Source: Pseudomonadota bacterium
GTDB taxonomy: Bacteria > Bdellovibrionota > Bacteriovoracia > Bacteriovoracales > Bacteriovoracaceae
Assembly: GCA_027488375.1 (NCBI GenBank)
Contig: JAIYBW010000005.1
Location: forward strand, 124,001-188,000
Reading direction: 5' to 3'
Length of the DNA: 64,000 nucleotides
Position 1 is the first letter of the stretch, and every line of letters starts with the position of its first letter. This document shows positions 1-7,490 of this stretch, one piece after another. The notes under the pieces were generated by a model. It worked only from the letters and a program-made list of their open reading frames with translations. It was not told where the DNA came from and made no database searches. The position numbers were made by a program, and so were the translations under genes.

Positions 1-328
1 ATTCTGGAATAAAGGTCATGAGATTAAAAATAATCATCATAACCGCCTGGCCCATCACAAGTCGGTACAGGATTCGATCAATCGTTGAATTTGCTCTGAA
101 ATATATTTTTAATCGATGATCAATTTCTTTTCCTAATAAATACCACTGCCCACCCATAAACATGAGATAGGCCAGCATCATGAGTGATTGAACAAAGAGG
201 TTAATCTCTAGAGATTTTGGGATCCAGACTGGTAAAAGGAGAAAAGAGAAGTAGATAAATGCCCGATTTAAGAAGAATTTTGATTTTTCCCAAAAAATAC
301 CAGACTCTTTCACTAAAGTTTTTTCCAT
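1..328 (-). CDS. Multi-pass membrane protein of unknown function (N-terminal part, truncated by window edge)
   Basis: An open frame starts at ATG 328 and stays open to the left edge, giving at least 109 residues with no stop. The translation begins MEKTLVKESGIF and has three hydrophobic segments, near residues 24-38, 42-65 and 91-107, typical of a multi-pass inner-membrane protein. I do not recognise a family from this fragment. It is divergent from the fliD operon, and the candidate sigma-28 promoter for that operon overlaps its first codons. Upstream of the ATG only a weak GGG stands in for a ribosome site. It could be a flagellum-associated or a transporter membrane protein, but nothing visible decides this. 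Confidence 0.6.
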   Translation of the reverse strand, partial: MEKTLVKESGIFWEKSKFFLNRAFIYFSFLLLPVWIPKSLEINLFVQSLMMLAYLMFMGGQWYLLGKEIDHRLKIYFRANSTIDRILYRLVMGQAVMMIIFNLMTFIPE

Positions 329-340
329 ATTACCCGACAA
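314..340 (+). promoter_or_regulatory. Candidate sigma-28 (FliA) promoter for the fliD operon
   Basis: TAAAGTTT at 314-321, an 11-base spacer, then CCCGACAA at 333-340. This matches the FliA consensus TAAAGTTT-N11-GCCGATAA at all 8 positions of the -35 and 6 of 8 of the -10, with exact spacing. It points toward fliD and would leave a leader of about 195 bases. It overlaps the start of the divergent gene. Prediction by eye only. Confidence 0.5.
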
Positions 341-385
341 GAATAGTGGACTATATCCAAAAGTCCAAACCCTAGACCTTATGTG

Positions 386-423
386 AAAAGGAGAAGTGGA
401 CTGTTCAACCATTTCTCCTTTTT
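386..423 (+). terminator. Terminator-like hairpin in the fliD leader region
   Basis: The arms 386-399 and 409-422 form a 14-bp stem with one G-U pair and a 9-base loop, and a short T-tract closes the right arm. It has the form of an intrinsic terminator, but it lies between two divergent genes, so no coding transcript obviously needs ending here. It may attenuate the long fliD leader. Confidence 0.45.
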
Positions 424-488
424 CTCAATGATCGTAGCTCACTTTCTTCCCACTTGCATCAACTATGTCCCATGATAAATTAAGATGT

Positions 489-505
489 GGTTTAGTGTCT
501 AAACC
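489..505. repeat. Short perfect inverted repeat before fliD
   Basis: GGTTTAG at 489-495 and CTAAACC at 499-505 form a perfect 7-bp dyad with a 3-base centre, about 37 bases before the fliD start. It could be a protein-binding site or a leader hairpin. There is no second copy nearby to support either. Confidence 0.25.
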
Positions 506-541
506 CAACCGCCCCAATCCGTCTTTCATGGAGGAAAGAAT

Positions 542-1933
542 TTGGGAATCTCCTTTGGATCCATCAATTCAGGTCTACCTAAAGATATCGTTCAGCAAAT
601 TGTTGAAGCGGAGAAAATTCCCGTTAAACAAATGGAAGCCCGTAAAGGCAAAATTGAAGATAAAAAAGCTCTCGTTGGTCAGCTCACTTCTCTCGTAGAA
701 AATATGCGAGGAGAAATTCTTAAAAACAAGGGTGCTAGATCTCTGAGGGAAATGAAAGTTAATACAGGTGAAAATACCAGTGTCACCGTTTCGACTGATA
801 AAAATGTTGCCGACCCTGGAAAATACAGCCTTGAAGTCCTTCAACTGGCCGGCAAATCATCGGCCATTACAAATGGTGTAGAGGACAAGGATAAAACCTA
901 TCTAGGCGTTGGATATATAAAAGCGATGCTTCCCAATGGAGATTCAAAAGAGATCTACGTCGATGAAGAGCACGCGAATCTAACTGGTATAGCAAAACTT
1001 ATCAATGCAGATCCATCGCTTGGACTAAAAGCGAACGTGGTCAATGATGGAAAAGATAAAGATGAACCTTATCGCCTCATCCTGGCCATGCAAGAAACTG
1101 GTGATGGCAACAAGGCAGAATTCCCTTACCTCTACCTTGTAGATGGTGAGGTGGATCTCTATTTTGATGAAGAAAAACCTGCTCAAGATGCAAAACTTAA
1201 ATTAGATGGATTTGAACTTGAAGTTCCTACCAATAAAGTCACCGATCTTATTCCTGGTGTAACCATTGATCTTAAAAAAGCTAAACCAGGCGAAGAAATC
1301 AGTATTGAAATCACCGAGGACGTCCAAAAGATTGGGGGCAAGATCACAGGTCTCGTGGATAATATCAATAACGTTCTCAAGTTTATTAAAGAACAAAACA
1401 GTCTTGATGAGAAAACTGATACATCTCGGACACTAGGTGGAGATCTCACTTTAACTCAAATTGAGAGCCGTATTAGAACAGCTGTATTTACACCAATTAT
1501 CACAGATAAAGGCCCGAGAAGAATTGGTGATTTCGGGATCACCTTCGAGCGAAGTGGTCTCTTAAAATTTGACCAGGAAAAGTTTGAAGCTGCTTTGGCC
1601 AAAGATTATAAAACGGTTTCACAAACAGTCACTGGTTCTTACAGCCCAGAGGGCGGTAAAGTGAACGGATTTATTGACATGCTTGAAGATGCTGCCAAAA
1701 CCATGCTGGCCAACCCCAATGGGGCCCTACAAACGAGAAAAACCGGGCTCCAAAGTCAGATAACTCAAATTGATCGTCAGATTACAAATAAACAGAGGGC
1801 CATTGCCTCAAAAGAAGAAATTTTGAAAGCTAAGTTTGCAAGACTTGAAGAAACCATGTCCAAAATACGTGGACAAGGGGCAGGACTTGCCGGTTTAGCA
1901 GGACCAGTAAACCCAGTTCAACAATTAGGTTAA
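542..1933 (+). CDS. fliD: Flagellar hook-associated protein 2 (filament cap) FliD
   Basis: FliD forms the pentameric cap at the filament tip under which flagellin polymerises. The 463-residue product opens with MGISFGSINSGLPKDIV, the usual short lead into the FliD N-terminal domain, followed by a coiled coil (about 20-60). The FliD C-terminal domain covers about 265-445 and ends in a heptad helix, with QIDRQI and ARLEETMS near the end. Length is normal for the family. The start codon is TTG at 542, supported by GGAGG seven bases upstream and by the reading frame beginning exactly at the conserved N-terminus. It is followed after 32 bases by fliS, so cap and filament chaperones are probably co-transcribed. 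Confidence 0.93.
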   Translation: MGISFGSINSGLPKDIVQQIVEAEKIPVKQMEARKGKIEDKKALVGQLTSLVENMRGEILKNKGARSLREMKVNTGENTSVTVSTDKNVADPGKYSLEVLQLAGKSSAITNGVEDKDKTYLGVGYIKAMLPNGDSKEIYVDEEHANLTGIAKLINADPSLGLKANVVNDGKDKDEPYRLILAMQETGDGNKAEFPYLYLVDGEVDLYFDEEKPAQDAKLKLDGFELEVPTNKVTDLIPGVTIDLKKAKPGEEISIEITEDVQKIGGKITGLVDNINNVLKFIKEQNSLDEKTDTSRTLGGDLTLTQIESRIRTAVFTPIITDKGPRRIGDFGITFERSGLLKFDQEKFEAALAKDYKTVSQTVTGSYSPEGGKVNGFIDMLEDAAKTMLANPNGALQTRKTGLQSQITQIDRQITNKQRAIASKEEILKAKFARLEETMSKIRGQGAGLAGLAGPVNPVQQLG

Positions 1934-1965
1934 TATAGTGCTGAGATAGTTAGGAGGAGGATTCC

Positions 1966-2358
1966 ATGAGCTACGGATTAGGTGCATACAAAAAAACTTC
2001 AGTGGAAACTGCTAGTAAAGAACAAATTCTTCTGATGCTTTATCAAGCGGCCATCAAAAATTGTAAAAAAGGTATTGAAGCCATTGAGCAAAAAAATCTT
2101 GCTAAAAAAGGTGAATACATCGGAAAGATGCAAGACATTGTCGTTGAACTTTCTAACAGCTTGGACTTTGAAGTTGGCGGAGATGTCGCTAAAGAACTTG
2201 CTTCACTCTACGATTACATTCTGTACTCAAGTACACAGGCCAATATCAAGATAGACAAATCTCACCTTGAAGGATGCTTGAGAGTTCTCAACACTCTTTA
2301 CGATGGATGGACTGAAGCTATAAAGCAACTTAAATCACAACCAACAAAGAGTGCTTAA
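1966..2358 (+). CDS. fliS: Flagellin export chaperone FliS
   Basis: FliS binds the C-terminal helix of flagellin in the cytoplasm and keeps it unpolymerised until export. The 130-residue, all-helical product has the family N-terminus (GLGAYKKTSVETASKEQILLML, broken here as GLGAYKKT and ASKEQILLML) and the later conserved segment around YDYI near residue 85 and LNTLYDGW near residue 110. Length is typical. It has a strong AGGAGGAGG ribosome site before ATG 1966. Its stop codon overlaps the next start (TAATG), which suggests coupled translation with the FliT-like gene. Confidence 0.92.
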   Translation: MSYGLGAYKKTSVETASKEQILLMLYQAAIKNCKKGIEAIEQKNLAKKGEYIGKMQDIVVELSNSLDFEVGGDVAKELASLYDYILYSSTQANIKIDKSHLEGCLRVLNTLYDGWTEAIKQLKSQPTKSA

Positions 2359-2705
2359 TGAATAAGATGGTAGAGCTTTTTGATGATTTCATCACCAAGG
2401 CTATAGTCATGACCGAAAACATTATGGTTGAGGACTATAAAGACTCAAATCGCTTATCAGAGTTTACTCAAAACCGTGAAAGACTTATGGCCATTATCGA
2501 GCAAATTTCAATGCAAATCCAATGGGATGAAGTCAGTCTCGAGAATCGTCACGAGATTGATAGAAAAATTGAATTTATCAAAAAGATTGATGTCCAACTT
2601 TTGACTTTATTACAAGAACATAAAGATGAAATAAGAACTGAAATCGAACAAACATTTAAGCAAAAAGAGAACATCAAAGGTTATAACCTCACTGATGTGA
2701 AATAG
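2358..2705 (+). CDS. FliT-like small helical protein
   Basis: The 115-residue product is predicted to be almost entirely helical and charged, with no membrane segment. Sequence similarity to FliT is not obvious by eye. The call rests on size, helicity and position directly after fliD-fliS, where FliT, the FliD export chaperone, usually lies. The start overlaps the fliS stop by one base (TAATG). It could also be an unrelated flagellar chaperone. Confidence 0.5.
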   Translation: MNKMVELFDDFITKAIVMTENIMVEDYKDSNRLSEFTQNRERLMAIIEQISMQIQWDEVSLENRHEIDRKIEFIKKIDVQLLTLLQEHKDEIRTEIEQTFKQKENIKGYNLTDVK

Positions 2706-2706
2706 T

Positions 2707-4053
2707 TTGAAGAAGCTACTGATCATTCAGCTGGATGAAGCCTATTTCCTTTTTGAGACCCTGCTCGTTCTAGATCATTACAGAGATGATCTTAAAAATT
2801 ACTCCCTCACTCTCCTCGTGAGGGAAGAAGCTCTGAAGCAAGTTCAAGATGGTTCTTGCCCAGTTCCCCCTTCAATTACAAGTTCTATTGATCATGTTTT
2901 AAATGAAAACTTTGATATATCTGTAAATTTATCTTTGAGTGAAAATTCATGGGCAATTCATAACGAAGTTACTTCAAGTAAAAAACTAGGAGCCTTTAAA
3001 AATGATGGGCAGCTTGTTATTCCTGATCACTGGTCATCTTTTCTTTTGACTTTAAAATCAGGAAGTCCATTTTTAACTTTCCACCTACAAGATATTTATA
3101 AAAACATTCTAGGCTTCAGAAGTTTTCCTCATCCAAAAGAAGAAAAGAAGCAGATACAAAAGATATCGATGACTCTTTGTAATACTCAATTTTTCTCAGC
3201 TAGCGAGCAGGAAGCTTTTATTAAAGGCATAGCTCACCGATATCCTAGAATTCAAATTATTGACCCTTCGGAAGTTGACTTTGTAGAAGACCTTAACCAC
3301 TTGCTCTATATTGGGCCCGCGACACTGACCTCATTAAAACTTTGTGAGGGTGGTGCTCAAGGACTGTTTTTAAGTAAGCAATTTCAGGGTCTAAATTTAC
3401 TCCCTCATGGAGAAGGTCACTTTCTTATTAGCGCACAATCAAAACATCTACTGGCGAAAGATCTACTCAGCTTCCTTGATCATGTCATTATGAATAAAGG
3501 TGAATCAGGACTATTACCTTTTTCAGCTTATCAACTTACAGAAGAAAATCTTTTCGGTTGCTACTTAAAGAGCTTAAACGGGAGTGATGAGCAGTATCCT
3601 ATTTATCAATCTCAAGTGGTCCTTTGGAACTATGTTCTTAATCTTTTTGACGTGACGTTAGATGTAATCAAATGCTCACCCCAACAAGAAAAAATCCTTG
3701 CAGAACAAAGTGACGTTTTAAATAAAATTATAAGACTTTATGATTATGCACTGACCTCAATTGAGACGATTCATCAAGAAGCGAAAGCACAGACAACGAA
3801 TTCACAAGTGTTAATAGGCCACATGAATAATCTAGAAGATATTGAAAAAGTATCCGACCAAATCTCTCGATCACATATTTATTTGCGCCCAATACTAGAC
3901 TATTATCGTATTAGAAGGGGTCAAAATAATGGTTCCAATCTTTTAGAACAGGCCCAGCATTCACTCATTGCCTATTCTGAAGAACAACAAGCACTTAAAG
4001 CACTCTTAGAATTATTTACTGTGACTTTAAATAAAAAGGAGGCTAATATTTAA
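2707..4053 (+). CDS. GT9-like (heptosyltransferase-fold) protein in the flagellar operon
   Basis: The 448-residue product begins MKKLLIIQLDE, a first Rossmann strand, and has a segment near residue 90 (FDISVNLSLSENSWAI, then KLGAF) that resembles glycosyltransferase family 9. A second-half segment near residue 220 (TSLKLCEGGAQGLFL) is compatible with the GT9 nucleotide-sugar domain. The last 190 residues look helical and are not part of GT9. The start is TTG, two bases after the preceding stop. Its place behind fliD-fliS suggests a role in modifying flagellin or another flagellar part. That role is inference, and the family call itself is only moderate. Confidence 0.45.
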   Translation: MKKLLIIQLDEAYFLFETLLVLDHYRDDLKNYSLTLLVREEALKQVQDGSCPVPPSITSSIDHVLNENFDISVNLSLSENSWAIHNEVTSSKKLGAFKNDGQLVIPDHWSSFLLTLKSGSPFLTFHLQDIYKNILGFRSFPHPKEEKKQIQKISMTLCNTQFFSASEQEAFIKGIAHRYPRIQIIDPSEVDFVEDLNHLLYIGPATLTSLKLCEGGAQGLFLSKQFQGLNLLPHGEGHFLISAQSKHLLAKDLLSFLDHVIMNKGESGLLPFSAYQLTEENLFGCYLKSLNGSDEQYPIYQSQVVLWNYVLNLFDVTLDVIKCSPQQEKILAEQSDVLNKIIRLYDYALTSIETIHQEAKAQTTNSQVLIGHMNNLEDIEKVSDQISRSHIYLRPILDYYRIRRGQNNGSNLLEQAQHSLIAYSEEQQALKALLELFTVTLNKKEANI

Positions 4054-4075
4054 TTATCAACGAGAGGATTTGAAG

Positions 4076-4495
4076 ATGTCAGGGATGACAACTCAGACAA
4101 ATATTGACTCAAGTCATTTTATAAATGATAGCCTTCACCTTGCGCTTGAACTTGTTAACGATCTCTTAGTCCAAATTAATGAAATAGATTTATTAACTAA
4201 TCACAACAATCATTTCTCAAACATGAATCTAACAAAGATTTCACTAAATCTTACTCAGTTTGTTGAACTCACGACACTAACATCAAAACTCATTTCTATA
4301 AAAAAGAATATCATCCTCGACGAAGTCAAGAAATCGCACATCCATCTTCTTTTTATCCTCAAGGGCATTAATCAATCACAATTAAAAGGTGACACAATTG
4401 TTCTAGAGGATTTGATAAAGTATGAATTAAAAGATAATTTAACTCAGTGGAAAATAAACATAATTCCGAAAATCAAAAAATCAATCAATCCCTAA
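4076..4495 (+). CDS. Unknown small helical protein
   Basis: I do not recognise this 139-residue product. It has no signal peptide or membrane segment. It is rich in Asn, Leu and Ile, with a long predicted helical stretch (LVNDLLVQINEIDLL). The ATG at 4076 is chosen because AGAGG lies eight bases upstream, while the TTG six bases earlier is too close to that site. Its 3' end overlaps the start of the histidine kinase by about 49 bases, so the two are probably co-expressed, and it may be an accessory factor of that kinase or of the flagellar genes before it. Confidence 0.6.
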   Translation: MSGMTTQTNIDSSHFINDSLHLALELVNDLLVQINEIDLLTNHNNHFSNMNLTKISLNLTQFVELTTLTSKLISIKKNIILDEVKKSHIHLLFILKGINQSQLKGDTIVLEDLIKYELKDNLTQWKINIIPKIKKSINP

Positions 4496-6162
4496 CTGTT
4501 CATTTAGATGATTCAATTATTGAATTTCTTAAACAGAGGGAAGTAGATATCTCGCACCTTAAAATCAATCCTCAAGAATCATCTCAACTTATATTCCTCA
4601 AGAAAAAAGACCGGCTTTGGATTCAGTTTCCAGACGGTCAATTTTGTGATTTTGCATTTTACCTTAAGAATATCATTTATTTTTTAAGCCATTATGGGTT
4701 ACAAGCGGGCCCAGTCAAAACACCTGAAGATACTTTCCTGAACTTCAATCGCTCTGTAGAAACATTCCAAAAGAAAATTTATTCAAGTGTTTCACTTAAT
4801 CCAAATGATAATTTCAAAGACCTTTGGGATGAAATTATAAAAAAAACAAATCTCATTTCCAATGAATCCCATAGTCTCAGAAGCCTCGTTGAAAAGATCC
4901 TTGAAGTGCCCTTCCTACAAAAATTTGAAAGTTCTATCATCTATTTTCATCTAAAGGGTCAGACTAAAGCTGAAATGATTGGGACAAGATGGCGAAGTGA
5001 AAACGTAAATAATTTCATGGAAGTAAAAGATTTTAATATCTTTTTCAATTCGATTAAAAAATCAAAAATAAAAACTTTTAATTCTGAAGATTTTCAAAAG
5101 ATAAAACTTCCATTTAACGGAAGCTTTCTGGCAAAAGAAATTATTTCAAAAAAATTTAGCTTAATCGCTATTGTTTCTCGACACGACTTTCTTGACTACA
5201 GCGATGAAGAAATCAGTCTTTTTGAAACATGTATTGATTTATTACAACCACACTTCGATAGACTTATTGACCAAGAATTTTCTGATCAAAAAATATCAGA
5301 CCTTAGAATTTGCCTTAAGGATTTTCCACTTCCTTTGAGAGTAAAAGATACCCAGACAGGAACAATGTTTTCCAATGACTTATATCGTAATGATCTTCAA
5401 GACAAAGATATATTCTTTAATAAAAAAATATTAGATCCTTTTTCACTTGATCTTTATGACAGTGACGAACTCAGGCATTATGCTTTTGATCTTTTTCATT
5501 TTCAAAGAATTTCACTTTTAGGAGAACTACTCAATACTCTCCGGCATGAACTTAGTAATCCACTTTTTGGACTAAAACTAGGATCTCAAATTTTCACCTC
5601 ACTCGACATAAATGAAGACGATCGCTTAATCATGATTGAAATCGAAAAAAACGTGAATCGCTGCCAACAGATTATTGAAAACTTTTCAAATCTCTATCAG
5701 ATTCAGACTGAAAAAAAACTAAATGGTCTTCAGAAAATGATTGATGAATCACTTATGCTTTCCAAAAGTGAAACGAGACAAGTTTTGAAACATGTTTATT
5801 ATTCCGATGACTCTGAAAAATTACAGCTAAATCTCCCCCAAATTTTTGTTGTCCAAATTCTTTTTAACCTGATCGTGAATGCAGCCCAGGCGATGCGTGA
5901 TCAAATCGTTAGACCAGAGATATGGATTAATGTAAAAAAAGAAAATGCATTTGCGACTATTGAAGTTAAAGATAATGGTGAAGGTATACCAGATGAAAAG
6001 GTATCCCAGCTTTTCAAACCATTTTTTACAACAAAATCCCAGGGAACTGGTCTCGGACTTGTTTTGTCTCGTAATTTAGCGATAAAAATGGATGGAAATC
6101 TTGAGTATATAAAAGATATGACAGGAGGAGCGACATTTAAACTTTCGCTTCCAATAAAATGA
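4447..6162 (+). CDS. Soluble sensor histidine kinase
   Basis: The 571-residue protein has no membrane segment, so it should sense a cytoplasmic signal. A GAF-like region spans roughly 110-270. The dimerisation/phosphoacceptor helix carries LRHELSNPL with the histidine near residue 366. The ATPase domain shows the N box (FNLIVNAAQAM), the G1 box (DNGEGIP) and the F/G2 boxes (FKPFFTTKSQGTGLGL). The start is GTG 4447 with no good ribosome site, and it overlaps the upstream gene, so the exact N-terminus is uncertain. Its stop overlaps the start of the response regulator by four bases (ATGA), so the two form a kinase-regulator pair, unusually placed inside a flagellar filament operon. Confidence 0.85.
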   Translation: MENKHNSENQKINQSLTVHLDDSIIEFLKQREVDISHLKINPQESSQLIFLKKKDRLWIQFPDGQFCDFAFYLKNIIYFLSHYGLQAGPVKTPEDTFLNFNRSVETFQKKIYSSVSLNPNDNFKDLWDEIIKKTNLISNESHSLRSLVEKILEVPFLQKFESSIIYFHLKGQTKAEMIGTRWRSENVNNFMEVKDFNIFFNSIKKSKIKTFNSEDFQKIKLPFNGSFLAKEIISKKFSLIAIVSRHDFLDYSDEEISLFETCIDLLQPHFDRLIDQEFSDQKISDLRICLKDFPLPLRVKDTQTGTMFSNDLYRNDLQDKDIFFNKKILDPFSLDLYDSDELRHYAFDLFHFQRISLLGELLNTLRHELSNPLFGLKLGSQIFTSLDINEDDRLIMIEIEKNVNRCQQIIENFSNLYQIQTEKKLNGLQKMIDESLMLSKSETRQVLKHVYYSDDSEKLQLNLPQIFVVQILFNLIVNAAQAMRDQIVRPEIWINVKKENAFATIEVKDNGEGIPDEKVSQLFKPFFTTKSQGTGLGLVLSRNLAIKMDGNLEYIKDMTGGATFKLSLPIK

Positions 6163-6518
6163 ATAAAATACTTGTTATTGAAGATGAGATTCTGATCCAG
6201 CAATCATTAAAAAAACTTCTTGAGAGAAGAGGCTTTTCCATAGATGTTTCTGCTAGTGGTAAACAAGCGATAAACATGATTCTTAATAACCATTACGACA
6301 GGATTGTTTGTGATTTAATGTTGCAGGACATATCTGGCTTTGACGTTATTGAGGAATCAAAGAAAAAATTCAGTGCCGATGAAATCAGCACTAAATTTGT
6401 CATCATGACTGCCTACAATTCGCCACAAGTTTTATCAAAGGCGAATTCTTATCAATGTAAACTTCTTAACAAACCCTTCGATAATCTCGAAGAGGCTATC
6501 CGAATAATGACGGTGTAA
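6159..6518 (+). CDS. Single-domain response regulator (CheY-like receiver)
   Basis: The 119-residue receiver domain has the acidic pair E8-D9, phosphoacceptor D52 (VCDLM), the switch threonine T84 (IMTAY) and K105 (NKPF). There is no output domain, so it must act by protein contact, like CheY, or relay phosphate onward. It overlaps the histidine kinase by four bases, which makes that kinase its likely phosphodonor. Given the flagellar genes upstream, the motor or pole is a plausible target, but nothing in the sequence shows it. Confidence 0.88.
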   Translation: MNKILVIEDEILIQQSLKKLLERRGFSIDVSASGKQAINMILNNHYDRIVCDLMLQDISGFDVIEESKKKFSADEISTKFVIMTAYNSPQVLSKANSYQCKLLNKPFDNLEEAIRIMTV

Positions 6519-6519
6519 T

Positions 6520-7422
6520 ATGAAAAAGAAAAACTTTGAAAAAATTGGAATCACTCTTAAGCCAAATTCAACACCAGATTTCTATCATATTTTACCCACT
6601 TTATGCTCATGGCTCTTAAGGCGAAACAAGCAAGTTATTTTTAAAGCAGAAGATAAAGAAAGAGTGCTTAAGTTTTTTAAAAATAAAACTACCTCATCTC
6701 TCACTTTTTGGGAAACAGCGGATTTTCATAACAAAATCGATCTTATGCTTTCTCTTGGTGGAGATGGTACGTTAATTGGAGTTTGTCGCCGAATCAAATC
6801 TACAATTCCAGTACTTGGCATTAATTTAGGACGCCTTGGTTTTATTACTGAATTCAACAAAAATGAATACTTTGAACGACTTGAAAGTATTCTCAACGGG
6901 AAATATATCACCACAACAAAACCACTTTTTCATGTTTCAGTTGAGAGAAAAGGTAAAATCATTTTTAAAGATTTTTTCTTCAATGATGCTGTTGTAGCTA
7001 AGAATGATATTGCAAGAATGATATCCCTAAGGGCCGAATTGGGTCATGAACACATTTATAATATTTCAGGAGATGGAATTATCATATCCTCACCTCTTGG
7101 ATCTACTGCATACTCAATGGCAGCAGGTGGGCCTATTGTTCATCCAGAGGTGAGAGCACTGATACTAACACCAATTTGCCCTCATTCCCTCATTAACAGA
7201 CCTTTTGTTGTTCCAGACCAATCGTCTATCATTTTAAAGATTCTCCCACCCCACCATTCACTCACATTAACTCTTGATGGGCAGGTGGCCCTGAGCGTTG
7301 ATGAACAGGATATTATTAAAATAAATTCATCAAAAGTTAAAAAAGTTGTCCTCATAACAAATCCAGAAAAAAGCTATTTTGAAACAATAAGAGATAAATT
7401 TATTCTAGCCAAAAGAGACTAA
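6520..7422 (+). CDS. nadK: NAD kinase
   Basis: NadK phosphorylates NAD to NADP in the cytoplasm. The 300-residue product has the diagnostic GGDGT motif near residue 78, the NDAVV segment near residue 152 and the GDGIIISSPLGSTAYS segment near residue 180 that binds NAD. Length is normal. The ATG follows the response regulator stop by one base, so it appears to be the last gene of the fliD operon or of a kinase-regulator-nadK unit. The pairing with recN downstream is common in bacteria, but here recN has its own promoter. Confidence 0.93.
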   Translation: MKKKNFEKIGITLKPNSTPDFYHILPTLCSWLLRRNKQVIFKAEDKERVLKFFKNKTTSSLTFWETADFHNKIDLMLSLGGDGTLIGVCRRIKSTIPVLGINLGRLGFITEFNKNEYFERLESILNGKYITTTKPLFHVSVERKGKIIFKDFFFNDAVVAKNDIARMISLRAELGHEHIYNISGDGIIISSPLGSTAYSMAAGGPIVHPEVRALILTPICPHSLINRPFVVPDQSSIILKILPPHHSLTLTLDGQVALSVDEQDIIKINSSKVKKVVLITNPEKSYFETIRDKFILAKRD

Positions 7423-7423
7423 T

Positions 7424-7438
7424 ACGTAAAAGTTACGT
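7424..7438. promoter_or_regulatory. Palindromic operator candidate upstream of recN
   Basis: ACGTAA-AAG-TTACGT is a perfect 6+3+6 dyad ending five bases before the recN -35 box. That is a position where a bound repressor would block polymerase. recN belongs to the SOS regulon in many bacteria, so a LexA-type repressor is a reasonable guess. No other copy is evident in the window. Confidence 0.45.
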
Positions 7439-7443
7439 TTTCC

Positions 7444-7472
7444 TTGACATCCGTACATTTTCCGCAATAATA
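7444..7472 (+). promoter_or_regulatory. Housekeeping-type promoter of recN
   Basis: TTGACA (7444-7449) is a perfect -35. A 17-base spacer leads to AATAAT (7467-7472), which matches the -10 at five of six positions. Transcription should begin near 7479, leaving a leader of about ten bases before the recN ATG. Confidence 0.7.
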
Positions 7473-7490
7473 ATAGTTGCGAGGTAATTT

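Noticed and set aside
575..844. Antisense open frame at the start of fliD
   Set aside because: It has no ribosome site or domain, and fliD is well supported on the other strand.
7424..7438. Calling the recN dyad a LexA box outright
   Set aside because: The half-sites are in the opposite order to the reported Bdellovibrio box and there is only one copy in the window.
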